Assembly: GCF_000732725.1 (NCBI RefSeq)
Contig: NZ_JPNB01000003.1
Location: 248,001-312,000, forward strand
Reading direction: 5' to 3'
Length of the DNA stretch: 64,000 bases
Origin: Kineothrix alysoides
GTDB taxonomy: Bacteria > Bacillota > Clostridia > Lachnospirales > Lachnospiraceae
A program made the translations under genes and the position numbers. Positions 25,886 to 34,971 of the stretch are shown here, piece by piece; position 1 is the first letter of the stretch; each line of letters opens with the position of its first letter. The notes under the pieces are model-generated. The model ran no database searches. It saw only the letters and a program-made list of their open reading frames with translations, and was not told the DNA's origin.

Positions 25886-27535
25886 TTAATGAATTCCAAG
25901 CTTCTCCTTAGCCTCGATCATCCGCTTCGTCTTTTCCTCCATAACGGCGTCAAATCCAAGCTCTTGCCTCTTTTGCACAAACTCCTCCAAGATGTTGTCG
26001 AATTCCTCGTCAGAGGAAGAAAGCAGCAGTTTCGGCAAAAAGCGACCCCAAAGATCTTGTATCTTCATGTCCGCATAGCCCACCTTAGAGTCCGTCTCCA
26101 GGTCTATCGTATACTGCTCCAAATAACAGGTGTACGGGTAGGTCCACTCTTCCAACTGTCCGAGAGGCTCCGAAAGCGGTGGCTTCCATTGAAGCTGCAT
26201 CACATTATTCTGGAACATCCAGTAGGCATCGTCTCCACCGTACAGTCTGTCGTATTCCTTTCTATCTGTGTTGAGGAGATTCCTTACATCCTCTCTTAGG
26301 ACAGGCTCACCGTCCACCTCGTCATAGGTTACCCCGTCTACGCCCAGGTACGTCACTTTCTGGCCTTCCTCACTGATGAAGTAGCTAAAAAGTGCAATTG
26401 CCCTGTCCGGATATTCACAGTTTTTGGAAATGAAGGTCACCGTCCAGCCAGTAATTCCCGGACCAGGAAGCATATAGTTGTCTCCCGCAGAATTCTTCGG
26501 ACCATCTACCGCGATATAGATGCTCTCAGGATTATTTTTATAAAGCACCTTCTGCTGGGCATCCAGGTCCGTCCGCTGGTAAATCATGCAGAAATATCTG
26601 CCTTGCTTTATTTTCTCCTCCATCTGGGTTCTCTGGTCGATAAAGATATCCTCTTTCAGATACCCTTCTTCTCCAAGCTGTCTGAACGCTTTCATCCATC
26701 TGATATATTCCGCATCCGTAAATCTGTCATAATATTTTCCGTCCTGCTCATAGGGAACCGCAAGGAAATTCTGCAAAAACTGGTCGAAAGAATCGCAGCC
26801 CTTGGAGGTAAACGCATGGGCACCGATAGGAATTAACGGCCGCCCGTCTACAGCAGGAAACATCTCTGCCGCCTTTCGTACTGCCTCCATAAATCCCTCC
26901 GGCGTAGTCATATCAGGACTTCCGATGGCCTCGTATATATCTTTGCGCACCAAAAAAGTCTGGTTGGAGCCGATATTGCCGTAGGTCTCGTAATCTTCCT
27001 CCAGATAGCTGGAGTTGGGATAGCAATAGATATTACCGTCCTCCCTCGTATACCAGTCGCACACCTTATCGTTCGTCACCCGCCAGAAATATGGGTCATA
27101 CTCATCCGCCAGCTCATTCAGAGCGTATACCATATCCTGATTAATCATCTCGTCAATCTGAGGTTCCCACCAGCCCAGCGTGATGATATCCGGCAGCGTA
27201 TCGGAGGAAATGAGCGCATTTAGCTTCTCCGATTCGTTCCCCTTGGGTGTAATGAAGTCGATATTTACTCCGGTATCCTCCGTAATCTTCTTCGAAACGG
27301 CGTTGCCGCCCCACGGAGTAGTGAACCATGAGAAGTTGATATACCACTCCAAAGTAACGTTCTCTTTCTTTTCCATTTCTGACGCTTCTGTCACCTCTGG
27401 AGAAGGGACTTTTCCTGCTTTTTCTTCTCCAGCCTGCGCTGCACCGCATCCGCATAATCCCAATACCAAAGGTAAAAATGCCGCCAGGAACCTTATCCAT
27501 TTTCTATCCGAATTCTTTCTTGTATCTCCTGCCAT
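25886..27535 (-). CDS. large extracellular solute-binding lipoprotein (LplA/LipO-like)
   Basis: A binding protein of about 549 residues. The signal peptide carries a lipobox-like GLCGCGA near residue 30. The body (WYINFSWFTTPWGGNAVSKKI, then GVNIDFITPKG) resembles the large binding proteins found with YesM/YesN systems in Firmicutes. I start at the ATG at 27535, which has GTGGAG six bases before it; a GTG at 27547 is also in frame. It lies between the permease genes and the kinase gene. It may be a second binding protein for the importer or the ligand-sensing partner of the kinase; the sequence alone cannot separate these. Confidence 0.88.
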   Translation of the reverse strand: MAGDTRKNSDRKWIRFLAAFLPLVLGLCGCGAAQAGEEKAGKVPSPEVTEASEMEKKENVTLEWYINFSWFTTPWGGNAVSKKITEDTGVNIDFITPKGNESEKLNALISSDTLPDIITLGWWEPQIDEMINQDMVYALNELADEYDPYFWRVTNDKVCDWYTREDGNIYCYPNSSYLEEDYETYGNIGSNQTFLVRKDIYEAIGSPDMTTPEGFMEAVRKAAEMFPAVDGRPLIPIGAHAFTSKGCDSFDQFLQNFLAVPYEQDGKYYDRFTDAEYIRWMKAFRQLGEEGYLKEDIFIDQRTQMEEKIKQGRYFCMIYQRTDLDAQQKVLYKNNPESIYIAVDGPKNSAGDNYMLPGPGITGWTVTFISKNCEYPDRAIALFSYFISEEGQKVTYLGVDGVTYDEVDGEPVLREDVRNLLNTDRKEYDRLYGGDDAYWMFQNNVMQLQWKPPLSEPLGQLEEWTYPYTCYLEQYTIDLETDSKVGYADMKIQDLWGRFLPKLLLSSSDEEFDNILEEFVQKRQELGFDAVMEEKTKRMIEAKEKLGIH

Positions 27536-27622
27536 ATTCATCTCCACTTAGCCAAAACAGCCTCCCGTTTCTTTATGTCCAATATATCAAATTGTCCATA
27601 AATAAACAAGGAGGCTAATCTA

Positions 27623-28450
27623 TTATTCTTTTACACTTCCCGACGAAATGCTGCTGATAATGTATTTCGAGCAGAAGCAGAATACAATGATAATCGGAAC
27701 TACCGAAATTGCAACTGCTACGTAGGTAGCACCGATATTTTGGGCGATATTCTTCACCGCATTGAGGGAAGCAATCATAACAGGCAGTGTAAACTTCCTC
27801 TGGGAATTCAGTATAACGAGCGGAAGCAGGTAGCTGTTCCACGAGCCGATAAAGATACCGATCGCCATGGTGGCAATGCCCGGCGACATGATCGGAAGTC
27901 CTATTTTATGGAAAATATAGAACTCGCTTGCCCCGTCGATCCTCGGAGCTTCCAGCAGCGACTTGGGCATCACCGAAAGCAAATACTGCCTGAGAAAAAA
28001 CACAGTTGCCGGAGAAGCGATGGACGGAACGATGAGCGGAATAAAGCTGTCTATCAGTCCGAGCTTCATGGACAAATCATAAAAGCCTAAAAGTCCAAGC
28101 TGTGCCGGAATCATCATGGAAACAATGATAATGGTAAAAATCACTTTTCTTCCCTTAAACCGGTAGAAAGCAAAGCCGAATGCAGTAAGTGATGAAAAGT
28201 AAGCTGCTAACGCCGTGCTGAGTACCGAGATAAAGATACTGTTGGCAAAGCCCCGTGGAATATTCAGATTCTCTTTGACCACTTCCCAGTTTTTTATCAG
28301 ATAATCACCGGGAATCAAGGTAAAGCTCTTCATGATATCGGTGCCCTCTCTCGTAGAGTTTACTAACATCATGATAAAGGGCAGAAGGCATATTGTTGAA
28401 AGCAGAAGGAGCAGCAGATAAATAATCGTTTGATTTACTTTCTTTGTCAT
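27623..28450 (-). CDS. sugar ABC transporter permease, MalG type (second importer)
   Basis: A 275-residue CUT1 permease with six membrane segments. The EAA loop is LLEAPRIDGASEFYIFHKIGLP near residue 165; it has Pro-Arg where most have Ala-Ala-Lys. It starts on the base after the stop of the partner permease. With the partner and the two binding proteins it forms a second importer distinct from the malQ-linked one. No ATPase gene is present here. Confidence 0.93.
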   Translation of the reverse strand: MTKKVNQTIIYLLLLLLSTICLLPFIMMLVNSTREGTDIMKSFTLIPGDYLIKNWEVVKENLNIPRGFANSIFISVLSTALAAYFSSLTAFGFAFYRFKGRKVIFTIIIVSMMIPAQLGLLGFYDLSMKLGLIDSFIPLIVPSIASPATVFFLRQYLLSVMPKSLLEAPRIDGASEFYIFHKIGLPIMSPGIATMAIGIFIGSWNSYLLPLVILNSQRKFTLPVMIASLNAVKNIAQNIGATYVAVAISVVPIIIVFCFCSKYIISSISSGSVKE

Positions 28451-29404
28451 TTAGTCCTCCTCCTTCCTTTTTTTCGAGTACATCATCAGGTATACCAAGA
28501 TGGAACATATGCAAATGATGAAGAAAAGGATAAACGCTATAGCGCCCGCATATCCTATCTGTCTGTTCTTAAACGCCATCGTATACAAGTGCATAACTGC
28601 CGTATTTACCGCACGCACCTGCTTCTGCTGACCTAATGTCATCAGATAAGGAATATCGAATAGCTGCAGACCTCCGATCAAGGAAGTAATCGCTACGTAA
28701 AGCATGATCGGTTTTAAAAGAGGAAGGGTAATCTTCCCGAAGACCTTCCATCTCCCTGCTCCGTCGATAGCTGCAGCCTCGTAATAATCCCTGTTAATTC
28801 CCTGAACACCCGCCATAAGCATGATAAAGGAATTGCCGAACCACATCCACGCGCCGATGACCCCCACCGCAGTGCGCAGCAAAGGAGGAGTTCCCATCCA
28901 GTCCACGCTCTCACTTATGAGTCCGATTCCTTTAAGAATTTGGTTGAAAGAACCGAATTTCCAGTCTAGCATCGTTTTGAACAGATAAGCCACGGAAGTA
29001 GCTGCAATCAAGTTCGGAAGATAAAACAAAGCCCTGAAAATGCTAAGGCCCCTCGTTCGGTACTTCATGTCACTAAATACTATCGTCAGCAGGAACGCTA
29101 TACCAAGCTGTAAAATAATATTGATGCCCCATATTCTTACCGTATTTCCAAACGCTTCCCATAGTAATTTGTCCTTAAATACCCTTATGTAGTTGGTGAG
29201 TCCTACCCATGTAGGAACATTGAAGCCGCTGTAATCCGTAAAGCTCAAATACAGAGTACGGGCTACAGGGTAGATATTAAATGTTAGAAACACCAAAACA
29301 AAGGGTGCAATAAACGCATACCCCATGTTATCCCGATTGTGAAGCCCTTTTGTTTTCTTTGTTTTATCCGCTGCCTTCACCTTTCCACCCGCTTTCTTTT
29401 CCAT
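28451..29404 (-). CDS. sugar ABC transporter permease, MalF type (second importer)
   Basis: A 317-residue CUT1 permease. A basic N-terminal tail (Lys-rich, about 25 residues) precedes the first membrane segment. The EAA loop EAAAIDGAGRWKVFGKITLP lies near residue 210. It lies 71 bases after the binding-protein gene at 29476-30855 and directly before the MalG-type gene. The three together are a complete CUT1 importer lacking only the ATPase. Confidence 0.93.
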   Translation of the reverse strand: MEKKAGGKVKAADKTKKTKGLHNRDNMGYAFIAPFVLVFLTFNIYPVARTLYLSFTDYSGFNVPTWVGLTNYIRVFKDKLLWEAFGNTVRIWGINIILQLGIAFLLTIVFSDMKYRTRGLSIFRALFYLPNLIAATSVAYLFKTMLDWKFGSFNQILKGIGLISESVDWMGTPPLLRTAVGVIGAWMWFGNSFIMLMAGVQGINRDYYEAAAIDGAGRWKVFGKITLPLLKPIMLYVAITSLIGGLQLFDIPYLMTLGQQKQVRAVNTAVMHLYTMAFKNRQIGYAGAIAFILFFIICICSILVYLMMYSKKRKEED

Positions 29405-29475
29405 CTGTTTTTATCATTCAATCGGGAATCACGGTGTGACCCGTGATTCCCGAGCAGTAGCTTTTAACTTTTTCC

Positions 29476-30855
29476 TTATCTTACTACCGTAATTTCAGGG
29501 AAGGTAGCCTCTACCTGCATGTAGAAATCTTCAATCGCCTCTTCCTTCGTCATCTCACCTTTTTGTACCGCTTCGATGGATGCACCCCAGAAACCGCCGA
29601 TGGTATCATCATACTTCGTCTTTACTGAATAATCGATATTTTGAGCTTCCCCCATGTAGAACTCATATGTCTTCTGATTGCCGAAAGATTCGTTGGTATA
29701 ATCTTTATTCGCTTCCAGAACTGCTGTGTTGGATACAACGTCGCCATTGGACTTCTCCAGCCACCACTGCGCGGTTTCGTCATTCAACGTACAATATTTC
29801 ACGAAATCCCAAGCCGCATCCTTTTTCTCGCTGTATGCACTGATTCCCAGGAAGGTACCGCCGCCGAAGTAAGAGGAAGGTCCTTTACAGATTCCGAAGT
29901 TACCCTTGTTGTCCGCTGCGTTATCGCGAACGATCAGCGCGCCCCAAGAAGGTAAGGAATAAGAAAATACCTGTGTCATATCAGCACCCTCTAATTCTGC
30001 CAGATCACTCCAGCCTGCATTCAAGGGAAGTTCACCTGCCATGGAAGCATACCATGCAGCAGACCATTCGGGAGCAAAAGCTACCAGTTCATCCTGATAT
30101 AAATTAGCCGCTGTATCCATGTATGCTATTGCTGTATCGCTTAAGTTCAGGACATCATCCTTAACCCATGGTTCCTGCGTATTTACATACCATCTTAAAT
30201 TACCTGTATCAGAAAAAATTCTATAGCCCGCATCCTTTACTTCTTTTGCCGTTGCAAGAATGGTATCGAAATCTTTGAATTTCTCTGAAATGAATTGAGG
30301 ATCGTCATTGCCATAAATTTCTTTTGCAAGGTCACGGCGGTAAATGATACTTCCGGGAGTTACCTGATAGCTGAGTGCTCTCTGGATACCCTGATCATCC
30401 TTACCCGCTTCGTATACGTAATCTACGATAGTGTCCTTATAGTCATCTACGTTATATTGTGACAAATCATCAAAAAATCCTGCTTCAAAAAAGTTCGGAA
30501 GCATCTGGGGCTCTCCTACGATTACATCCGCCTCGCTGGATTTTGCACCGAGTGCAGAGGTAAGCTTTGTAGGATAATCCGCCGGAGCAATTACCACTAC
30601 CTCTACTTCTTTTCCCGTTTCTTCCGTATAACGTGCTGCAAACTGTTCTAAGTCTGCTGCCAGCGTCCATACTACGATTTTATCATCGCTTCCCGCAGCA
30701 GTGTCAGTGTCTTTTGCCTCTGTCGTTTCTTCTGCACTGTCCTTCGTCTCCGTATCGGATGTCCCACTTGTTGTGCTGGCACTTCCTCCGCATGCTGCAA
30801 GAGATAATGTCATCATTCCGGCAAGCATTAATGCCGTAAGTCTTTTAAACTTCAT
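29476..30855 (-). CDS. extracellular sugar-binding lipoprotein (second importer)
   Basis: A 459-residue family-1 binding protein. The lipobox is LSLAACGGS with the Cys near residue 22, followed by a Ser/Thr/Glu-rich linker to about 55. I start at 30855, where AAAGGAGG lies seven bases upstream, rather than at 30897. It heads a run of six genes: binding protein, two permeases, second binding protein, kinase and regulator. The upstream promoter block is shared with the GH30 gene, so the sugar is probably a product of that enzyme. Confidence 0.93.
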   Translation of the reverse strand: MKFKRLTALMLAGMMTLSLAACGGSASTTSGTSDTETKDSAEETTEAKDTDTAAGSDDKIVVWTLAADLEQFAARYTEETGKEVEVVVIAPADYPTKLTSALGAKSSEADVIVGEPQMLPNFFEAGFFDDLSQYNVDDYKDTIVDYVYEAGKDDQGIQRALSYQVTPGSIIYRRDLAKEIYGNDDPQFISEKFKDFDTILATAKEVKDAGYRIFSDTGNLRWYVNTQEPWVKDDVLNLSDTAIAYMDTAANLYQDELVAFAPEWSAAWYASMAGELPLNAGWSDLAELEGADMTQVFSYSLPSWGALIVRDNAADNKGNFGICKGPSSYFGGGTFLGISAYSEKKDAAWDFVKYCTLNDETAQWWLEKSNGDVVSNTAVLEANKDYTNESFGNQKTYEFYMGEAQNIDYSVKTKYDDTIGGFWGASIEAVQKGEMTKEEAIEDFYMQVEATFPEITVVR

Positions 30856-30910
30856 TTCATATCCTCCTTTTTCATACCTGTTAGTAGATAACTTCATTAT
30901 ATAGACTTAT

Positions 30911-30948
30911 AAAAACGTTTTTAATACTTCATTTTTTAAAAAGGTGTC
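30911..30948. promoter_or_regulatory. shared regulatory block, copy A (binding-protein operon)
   Basis: The palindrome AAAAACGTTTTTA (30911-30923), a LacI-type operator shape, stands next to a 21-bp block (30928-30948; minus strand starts GACACCTT, ends AAAAAATGAA). The same pair occurs at 32701-32742 with 20 of 21 block positions identical. It lies 56-93 bases before the binding-protein start. Confidence 0.6.
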
Positions 30949-30971
30949 TTTTTTTTAGATTATCGTCTTTA

Positions 30972-31242
30972 GAACAAATGTGAGCTTCACACGCTCCCGC
31001 AGCCAAGCACTTCGGCAGCACAGCTTTTGTTCTGTGCGCGTAGCTGCGCATATTTGCCCGAAGGCTTTTATGTAATAGGGGCGCATTCGTTACTGTTCAC
31101 ACAGTAGCTTAACACTTGCTGTTAAGCTGCGTAAGAACGTGATACAAGAGATGATTTCTGTTTCGCGTAGCGAATTTAAATGCAGAAATCACGTGTTACT
31201 GAGAACGAAGTGAACAGTAACGTACTTTCCTATTACATAAAA
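30972..31242. repeat. dispersed intergenic element, copy 2 (long cloverleaf form)
   Basis: The left part shares a 52-base core (30999-31050) with copy 1. The right part is a nested inverted repeat. Outer arms of 14 bp (31066-31079/31229-31242, TTTTATGTAATAGG) enclose perfect 13-bp arms (31088-31100/31210-31222, CGTTACTGTTCAC). Inside are an 8-bp hairpin (31106-31128) and a second stem (31153-31160/31183-31190). It fills most of the 388-base gap between the GH30 and binding-protein genes. Confidence 0.7.
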
Positions 31243-31243
31243 A

Positions 31244-32572
31244 TTATGCACCGTAGCATACGGTGGAAATCGTATGGGGCTGCAGCGTAAGCTGCCCGCC
31301 CAGGCCGCTTTCTCGAATGGTTACCTCTACCGCAGACTCCGACTTGTTAAGGAGGACGATTACCCGCTCTCCGTCGGGATTTAAAAAGCCGGCTGCTTCG
31401 ATTTTATCGGTATAGCGGCTGGTCTCTATTTTTCTTGCTCCTCGCTTAATGTACCTGCTGAACTGTCCTATGTAATAATAAGAAAGCCGCTTTTTGAGAT
31501 TATCTTCTCCGGGCACACACATCATGGGCGCAGCACAGAAATTCCCTACATGGTTAGGCCCTCCCTTATCGTCCAGCAAGAGATTCCAGTCGAAAAAGGC
31601 TTCTACTCCTGCTTTTAAATTGCCCAGCATGTCGTGAGCGTACATCTCCGCCTTGGCTACCTCCGAGGAATCCGCAAAGCGGGAATATTCCACGCATCCC
31701 TCCGTAAAGAAAAGAGATTTTTCAGGAAATCTCCTCTTTACCGCTTCTAATGCTTCAAAATGATCCCCTGAATACCAATGCACTGCGACTCCTGCCACCT
31801 CGTCTGATGTCTCCTGCGACGCAAATACCGCCTTCGCCCGGTCGTATACCTCATCCTTGTTGTGGTCCCATATGAAGATTTTAATATGATTTAAAGAAGC
31901 TGCCGCCAGCGCCGGGGCAAGATGCTTTCTCACAAACAGCGCCTCCTCCTCCGGAGTGTAGATACAGGAATCCCACGTCTGCACAGCCATAGGCTCGTTT
32001 TGAATGGTAAGATAACCGATCCTGATTCCTTCTTTTTCATATTCCTGAATATAGCGAACGATATAGTTTGCCCAGACACTGTAGTATTCTTCCCTCAGCT
32101 TACCGCCGTTGTTCATATTCCCATTAGTCTTCATAAATGCCGGTGGAGACCACGGGGATGCCAGAAAATAAAGCTTTGAAGAGCTTTCCGCCATCGCATC
32201 CTTTATCATCGGAATCATATTCTCCCTATCGTGGGCAATATTGAAGCTCTTAAGCTCTCTGTCTCCTTCCTCGATATAGGTATAGTTTCCAAGAGCAAAA
32301 TCACAGCTATGAATGTGAGTACGGCCCAGATTATATCTAAGTCCGTCCTTTCCGAAATAGCCTTCGATCACCGCCCGTTTATTTGCCTCCCCAAGCTTGG
32401 AATAATTATAGGTGCTGGCCTCGGTAAATGCGCCTCCGAAACCTTGTATCACATGTCCTTTCAGTTCAGGATAAATATTTACCAGATGCGCATAGTCCTC
32501 CGTCTTGCCTACCGGAATATCCGTTTCTTTCCAAAATTCATTCTTCGAGTAATCTGTCGTAATACATCTCAT
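31244..32572 (-). CDS. GH30 family glycosidase (glucosylceramidase-like)
   Basis: A 442-residue glycoside hydrolase of family 30. The acid/base Glu is in YLTIQNEPMAVQTWDS near residue 190 and the nucleophile Glu in LFFTEGCVEYSRF near 290. The N-terminal VIQGFGGAFTEASTYNY is typical, and a short beta-sandwich ends the protein (residues ~375-440). No signal peptide is seen, so it probably acts in the cytoplasm on imported beta-linked oligosaccharides, consistent with the neighbouring importer. Family members include beta-glucosidases, beta-1,6-glucanases and xylanases; the exact bond is not determinable. Confidence 0.92.
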   Translation of the reverse strand: MRCITTDYSKNEFWKETDIPVGKTEDYAHLVNIYPELKGHVIQGFGGAFTEASTYNYSKLGEANKRAVIEGYFGKDGLRYNLGRTHIHSCDFALGNYTYIEEGDRELKSFNIAHDRENMIPMIKDAMAESSSKLYFLASPWSPPAFMKTNGNMNNGGKLREEYYSVWANYIVRYIQEYEKEGIRIGYLTIQNEPMAVQTWDSCIYTPEEEALFVRKHLAPALAAASLNHIKIFIWDHNKDEVYDRAKAVFASQETSDEVAGVAVHWYSGDHFEALEAVKRRFPEKSLFFTEGCVEYSRFADSSEVAKAEMYAHDMLGNLKAGVEAFFDWNLLLDDKGGPNHVGNFCAAPMMCVPGEDNLKKRLSYYYIGQFSRYIKRGARKIETSRYTDKIEAAGFLNPDGERVIVLLNKSESAVEVTIRESGLGGQLTLQPHTISTVCYGA

Positions 32573-32700
32573 AATGCCTCTGCCCTCTTCCTTCCTTAAT
32601 TGAATCCTTGTGAAATCCGCAGATTTTTAAGTATAAGCTTGCCTCTTATCAGACGAATTTCTCTATCAGCTTTCATTTTATCTTTGTTTATCATATAAAT

Positions 32701-32742
32701 AAAAACGTTTTTATTCAGTCTTTCATTTTTTAATAAGGTGTC
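32701..32742. promoter_or_regulatory. shared regulatory block, copy B (GH30 gene)
   Basis: AAAAACGTTTTTA (32701-32713) and the 21-bp block (32722-32742) repeat the arrangement at 30911-30948. It lies about 130 bases before the GH30 start. The rest of the 32573-32914 gap holds the divergent leader of the ABC-F gene and no gene I can support. Confidence 0.6.
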
Positions 32743-32914
32743 GTTTTTTTATAATTGTCACGAACACCAGCTATATGCTATACTGTTACAGTTCAGCCTC
32801 ACGTCCGAACTGCTGCCGAGAATGCATAGGAGTTATATACGGCAGGGAGCCATCGAGGGGGAATGTCATACCTACACTCATTGAAAAAATGAATATGTTG
32901 AAACGGAGATTGTT

Positions 32915-34471
32915 ATGAGTATTTTAAATGTGGAAAATCTGACTCACGGCTTTGGTGACAGAGCCATTTTTAACGATGTATCCTTTCGTTTATTGAAGGG
33001 AGAACATATCGGCTTGATCGGTGCCAACGGAGAAGGTAAGTCTACCTTTATGAATATTATTACGAACAGGCTCATGCCTGATGAAGGAAAAATCGAGTGG
33101 GCTAAAAATGTGCGCGTAGGCTATCTGGATCAGCATACCGCGCTGGAAAAAGGAATGTCGATTCGCGATGTCCTATCCTCCGCATTCTCCTTTCTTTTTA
33201 AAATGGAAGCAGAAATGAACGAGATTTGCGATAAGATGGGAACAGCCACGGAGGATGAACTTGAGCAGTATATGGAAGATTTGGGTACCATTCAGGATCT
33301 TCTCACCATGCATGACTTCTACATGATCGACGCCAAGGTGGAGGAGGTCGCACGGGCGCTGGGCCTTACCGATATCGGGCTGGATAAGGATGTTACCGAT
33401 TTAAGCGGCGGCCAGAGAACCAAGGTCTTACTGGCAAAGCTTTTATTAGAAAAACCCGATATTCTTCTCCTGGACGAGCCTACCAACTATCTTGATGCAG
33501 AGCATATCGAATGGTTGAAGAGGTATCTGAACGATTATGAGAATGCGTTCATCCTTATCTCACATGATATACCTTTTTTAAACAGCGTCATCAACCTGAT
33601 TTACCATATGGACAATCAATCGTTAGACCGTTACGTCGGAGACTATGACAAGTTCCTGGAGGTCTATGCCATGAAAAAATCTCAGTTGGAGGCTGCCTAT
33701 AATAAGCAGCAAAAGGAAATCGCTGACTTGAAGGACTTCGTAGCGCGCAATAAAGCCAGAGTGGCTACGAGAAATATGGCCATGTCGCGCCAGAAAAAGC
33801 TGGATAAAATGGATATGATCGAGCTTGCAGCAGAAAAACCCAAGCCGGAGTTCCATTTCAGGGAAGCCCGAACTCCCGGACGGTATATCTTCCAGTCCAG
33901 GGAGCTTGTAATCGGATATACGGAGCCGCTTTCCTCGCCTTTAAATCTGGAAATGGAACGGGGACAAAAAATTGCTCTTATCGGTGCCAACGGCATCGGC
34001 AAATCCACCCTGTTAAAAAGCATCCTCGGGCTCATTCCTTCTCTGTCCGGCAGTGTTACGCAAGGGGATTATTTGAACATCGGTTATTTCGAGCAGGAAG
34101 CCGACCAGAAGGTTACCACTACATGCATAGAAGAAATATGGAAGGAATTCCCTTCCTACTCCCAGTATGAGGTGCGTTCTGCTCTCGCCAAATGCGGACT
34201 GACAACCAAACATATCGAGAGCCTGGTAAAGGTGCTGAGCGGAGGGGAGCAGGCGAAAGTTAGATTATGTAAACTAATTAACCGTGAGACTAACGTCCTC
34301 CTTCTGGACGAGCCTACCAACCATCTGGATGTGGATGCCAAGGCAGCGCTTAAACGAGCTCTTACCGCATACAGAGGAAGCATCCTCCTCGTCTGCCACG
34401 AGCCGGAGTTCTACGAAGGGCTGGTTACCGATGTGTGGGATTGCACGAAGTGGACGACGAAGGTTTTCTAA
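32915..34471 (+). CDS. ABC-F family ATP-binding protein
   Basis: A 518-residue soluble protein with two ABC ATPase domains. The first has Walker A GANGEGKST and signature LSGGQRTKV; the second has GANGIGKST and LSGGEQAKV; both have DEPTN. A charged linker of about 80 residues (about 240-325) separates them, and there are no membrane segments. ABC-F proteins act on the ribosome as translation factors, and some protect it from antibiotics. The sequence looks closest to the YbiT/YkpA-like housekeeping group, but antibiotic protection cannot be excluded. It starts at the ATG after ACGGAGATTGTT. Confidence 0.93.
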   Translation: MSILNVENLTHGFGDRAIFNDVSFRLLKGEHIGLIGANGEGKSTFMNIITNRLMPDEGKIEWAKNVRVGYLDQHTALEKGMSIRDVLSSAFSFLFKMEAEMNEICDKMGTATEDELEQYMEDLGTIQDLLTMHDFYMIDAKVEEVARALGLTDIGLDKDVTDLSGGQRTKVLLAKLLLEKPDILLLDEPTNYLDAEHIEWLKRYLNDYENAFILISHDIPFLNSVINLIYHMDNQSLDRYVGDYDKFLEVYAMKKSQLEAAYNKQQKEIADLKDFVARNKARVATRNMAMSRQKKLDKMDMIELAAEKPKPEFHFREARTPGRYIFQSRELVIGYTEPLSSPLNLEMERGQKIALIGANGIGKSTLLKSILGLIPSLSGSVTQGDYLNIGYFEQEADQKVTTTCIEEIWKEFPSYSQYEVRSALAKCGLTTKHIESLVKVLSGGEQAKVRLCKLINRETNVLLLDEPTNHLDVDAKAALKRALTAYRGSILLVCHEPEFYEGLVTDVWDCTKWTTKVF

Positions 34472-34481
34472 TCAAATAGAA

Positions 34482-34522
34482 CACAAGAATGCGGCTTTCG
34501 ATTCAAAAGCCGCACTCTTGTG
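34482..34522. terminator. hairpin after the ABC-F gene
   Basis: Arms CACAAGA-TGCGGCTT / AAGCCGCA-TCTTGTG form a long stem 10 bases after the stop codon. It lacks a clear T run, so it may act with the second hairpin at 34628-34668. Confidence 0.55.
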
Positions 34523-34627
34523 CATTAAGACAATCTGGTATTCATTATTTCCATTCGCCGCATGTGATTTTTCTAATTTCCTCCAAATCAGATGTGTATT
34601 TACTGTTGTTTGTTTATTTGTATGTTT

Positions 34628-34668
34628 TGAGGCTCAACTTGCTGGCTGACAAGGTGAGTCTTATTTTT
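34628..34668 (+). terminator. second candidate terminator after the ABC-F gene
   Basis: GGCTCAACTTG / CAAGGTGAGTC pair with two mismatches and are followed by TTATTTTTG. The remaining 34669-34919 part of the 500-base gap shows no gene and no other clear signal. Confidence 0.5.
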
Positions 34669-34919
34669 GTCCATACCCCAAGCATTCTAAAAAATTTCAG
34701 AAAGTCTATTACTGTATATATCTAGTATTCTGTACCGTTGACTTATAACCAGTTCACATTATTTCAAACAATATATCACCTAACGAGATTGGCTGGAATA
34801 CCTCTTCCTGAATCCTGCTGTTAAAGACAATGTAAACAGACACAAACATAACCACCGGTAGCTATCTTATTATTATATGAACATACTCGACAAAATATGA
34901 CAACAAAAACATATATATG

Positions 34920-34928
34920 CATACTATA
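34920..34928 (+). promoter_or_regulatory. candidate mother-cell (sigma-E/K) -10 element
   Basis: CATACTATA matches the sporulation -10 pattern CATANNNTA, 43 bases before the collagen-like start. An AC-containing segment lies at about the right distance upstream. It fits expression of a spore-surface protein in the mother cell. Confidence 0.4.
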
Positions 34929-34971
34929 AAATGAGGATAAAATAATTACAATACCAAAAGGAGATGAAAAT

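Noticed and set aside
32863-32892. A 9-residue leader peptide before the ABC-F gene, which would suggest antibiotic-induced attenuation.
   Set aside because: Its GAGGGGG sits only one or two bases before the ATG, and I see no convincing alternative hairpins.
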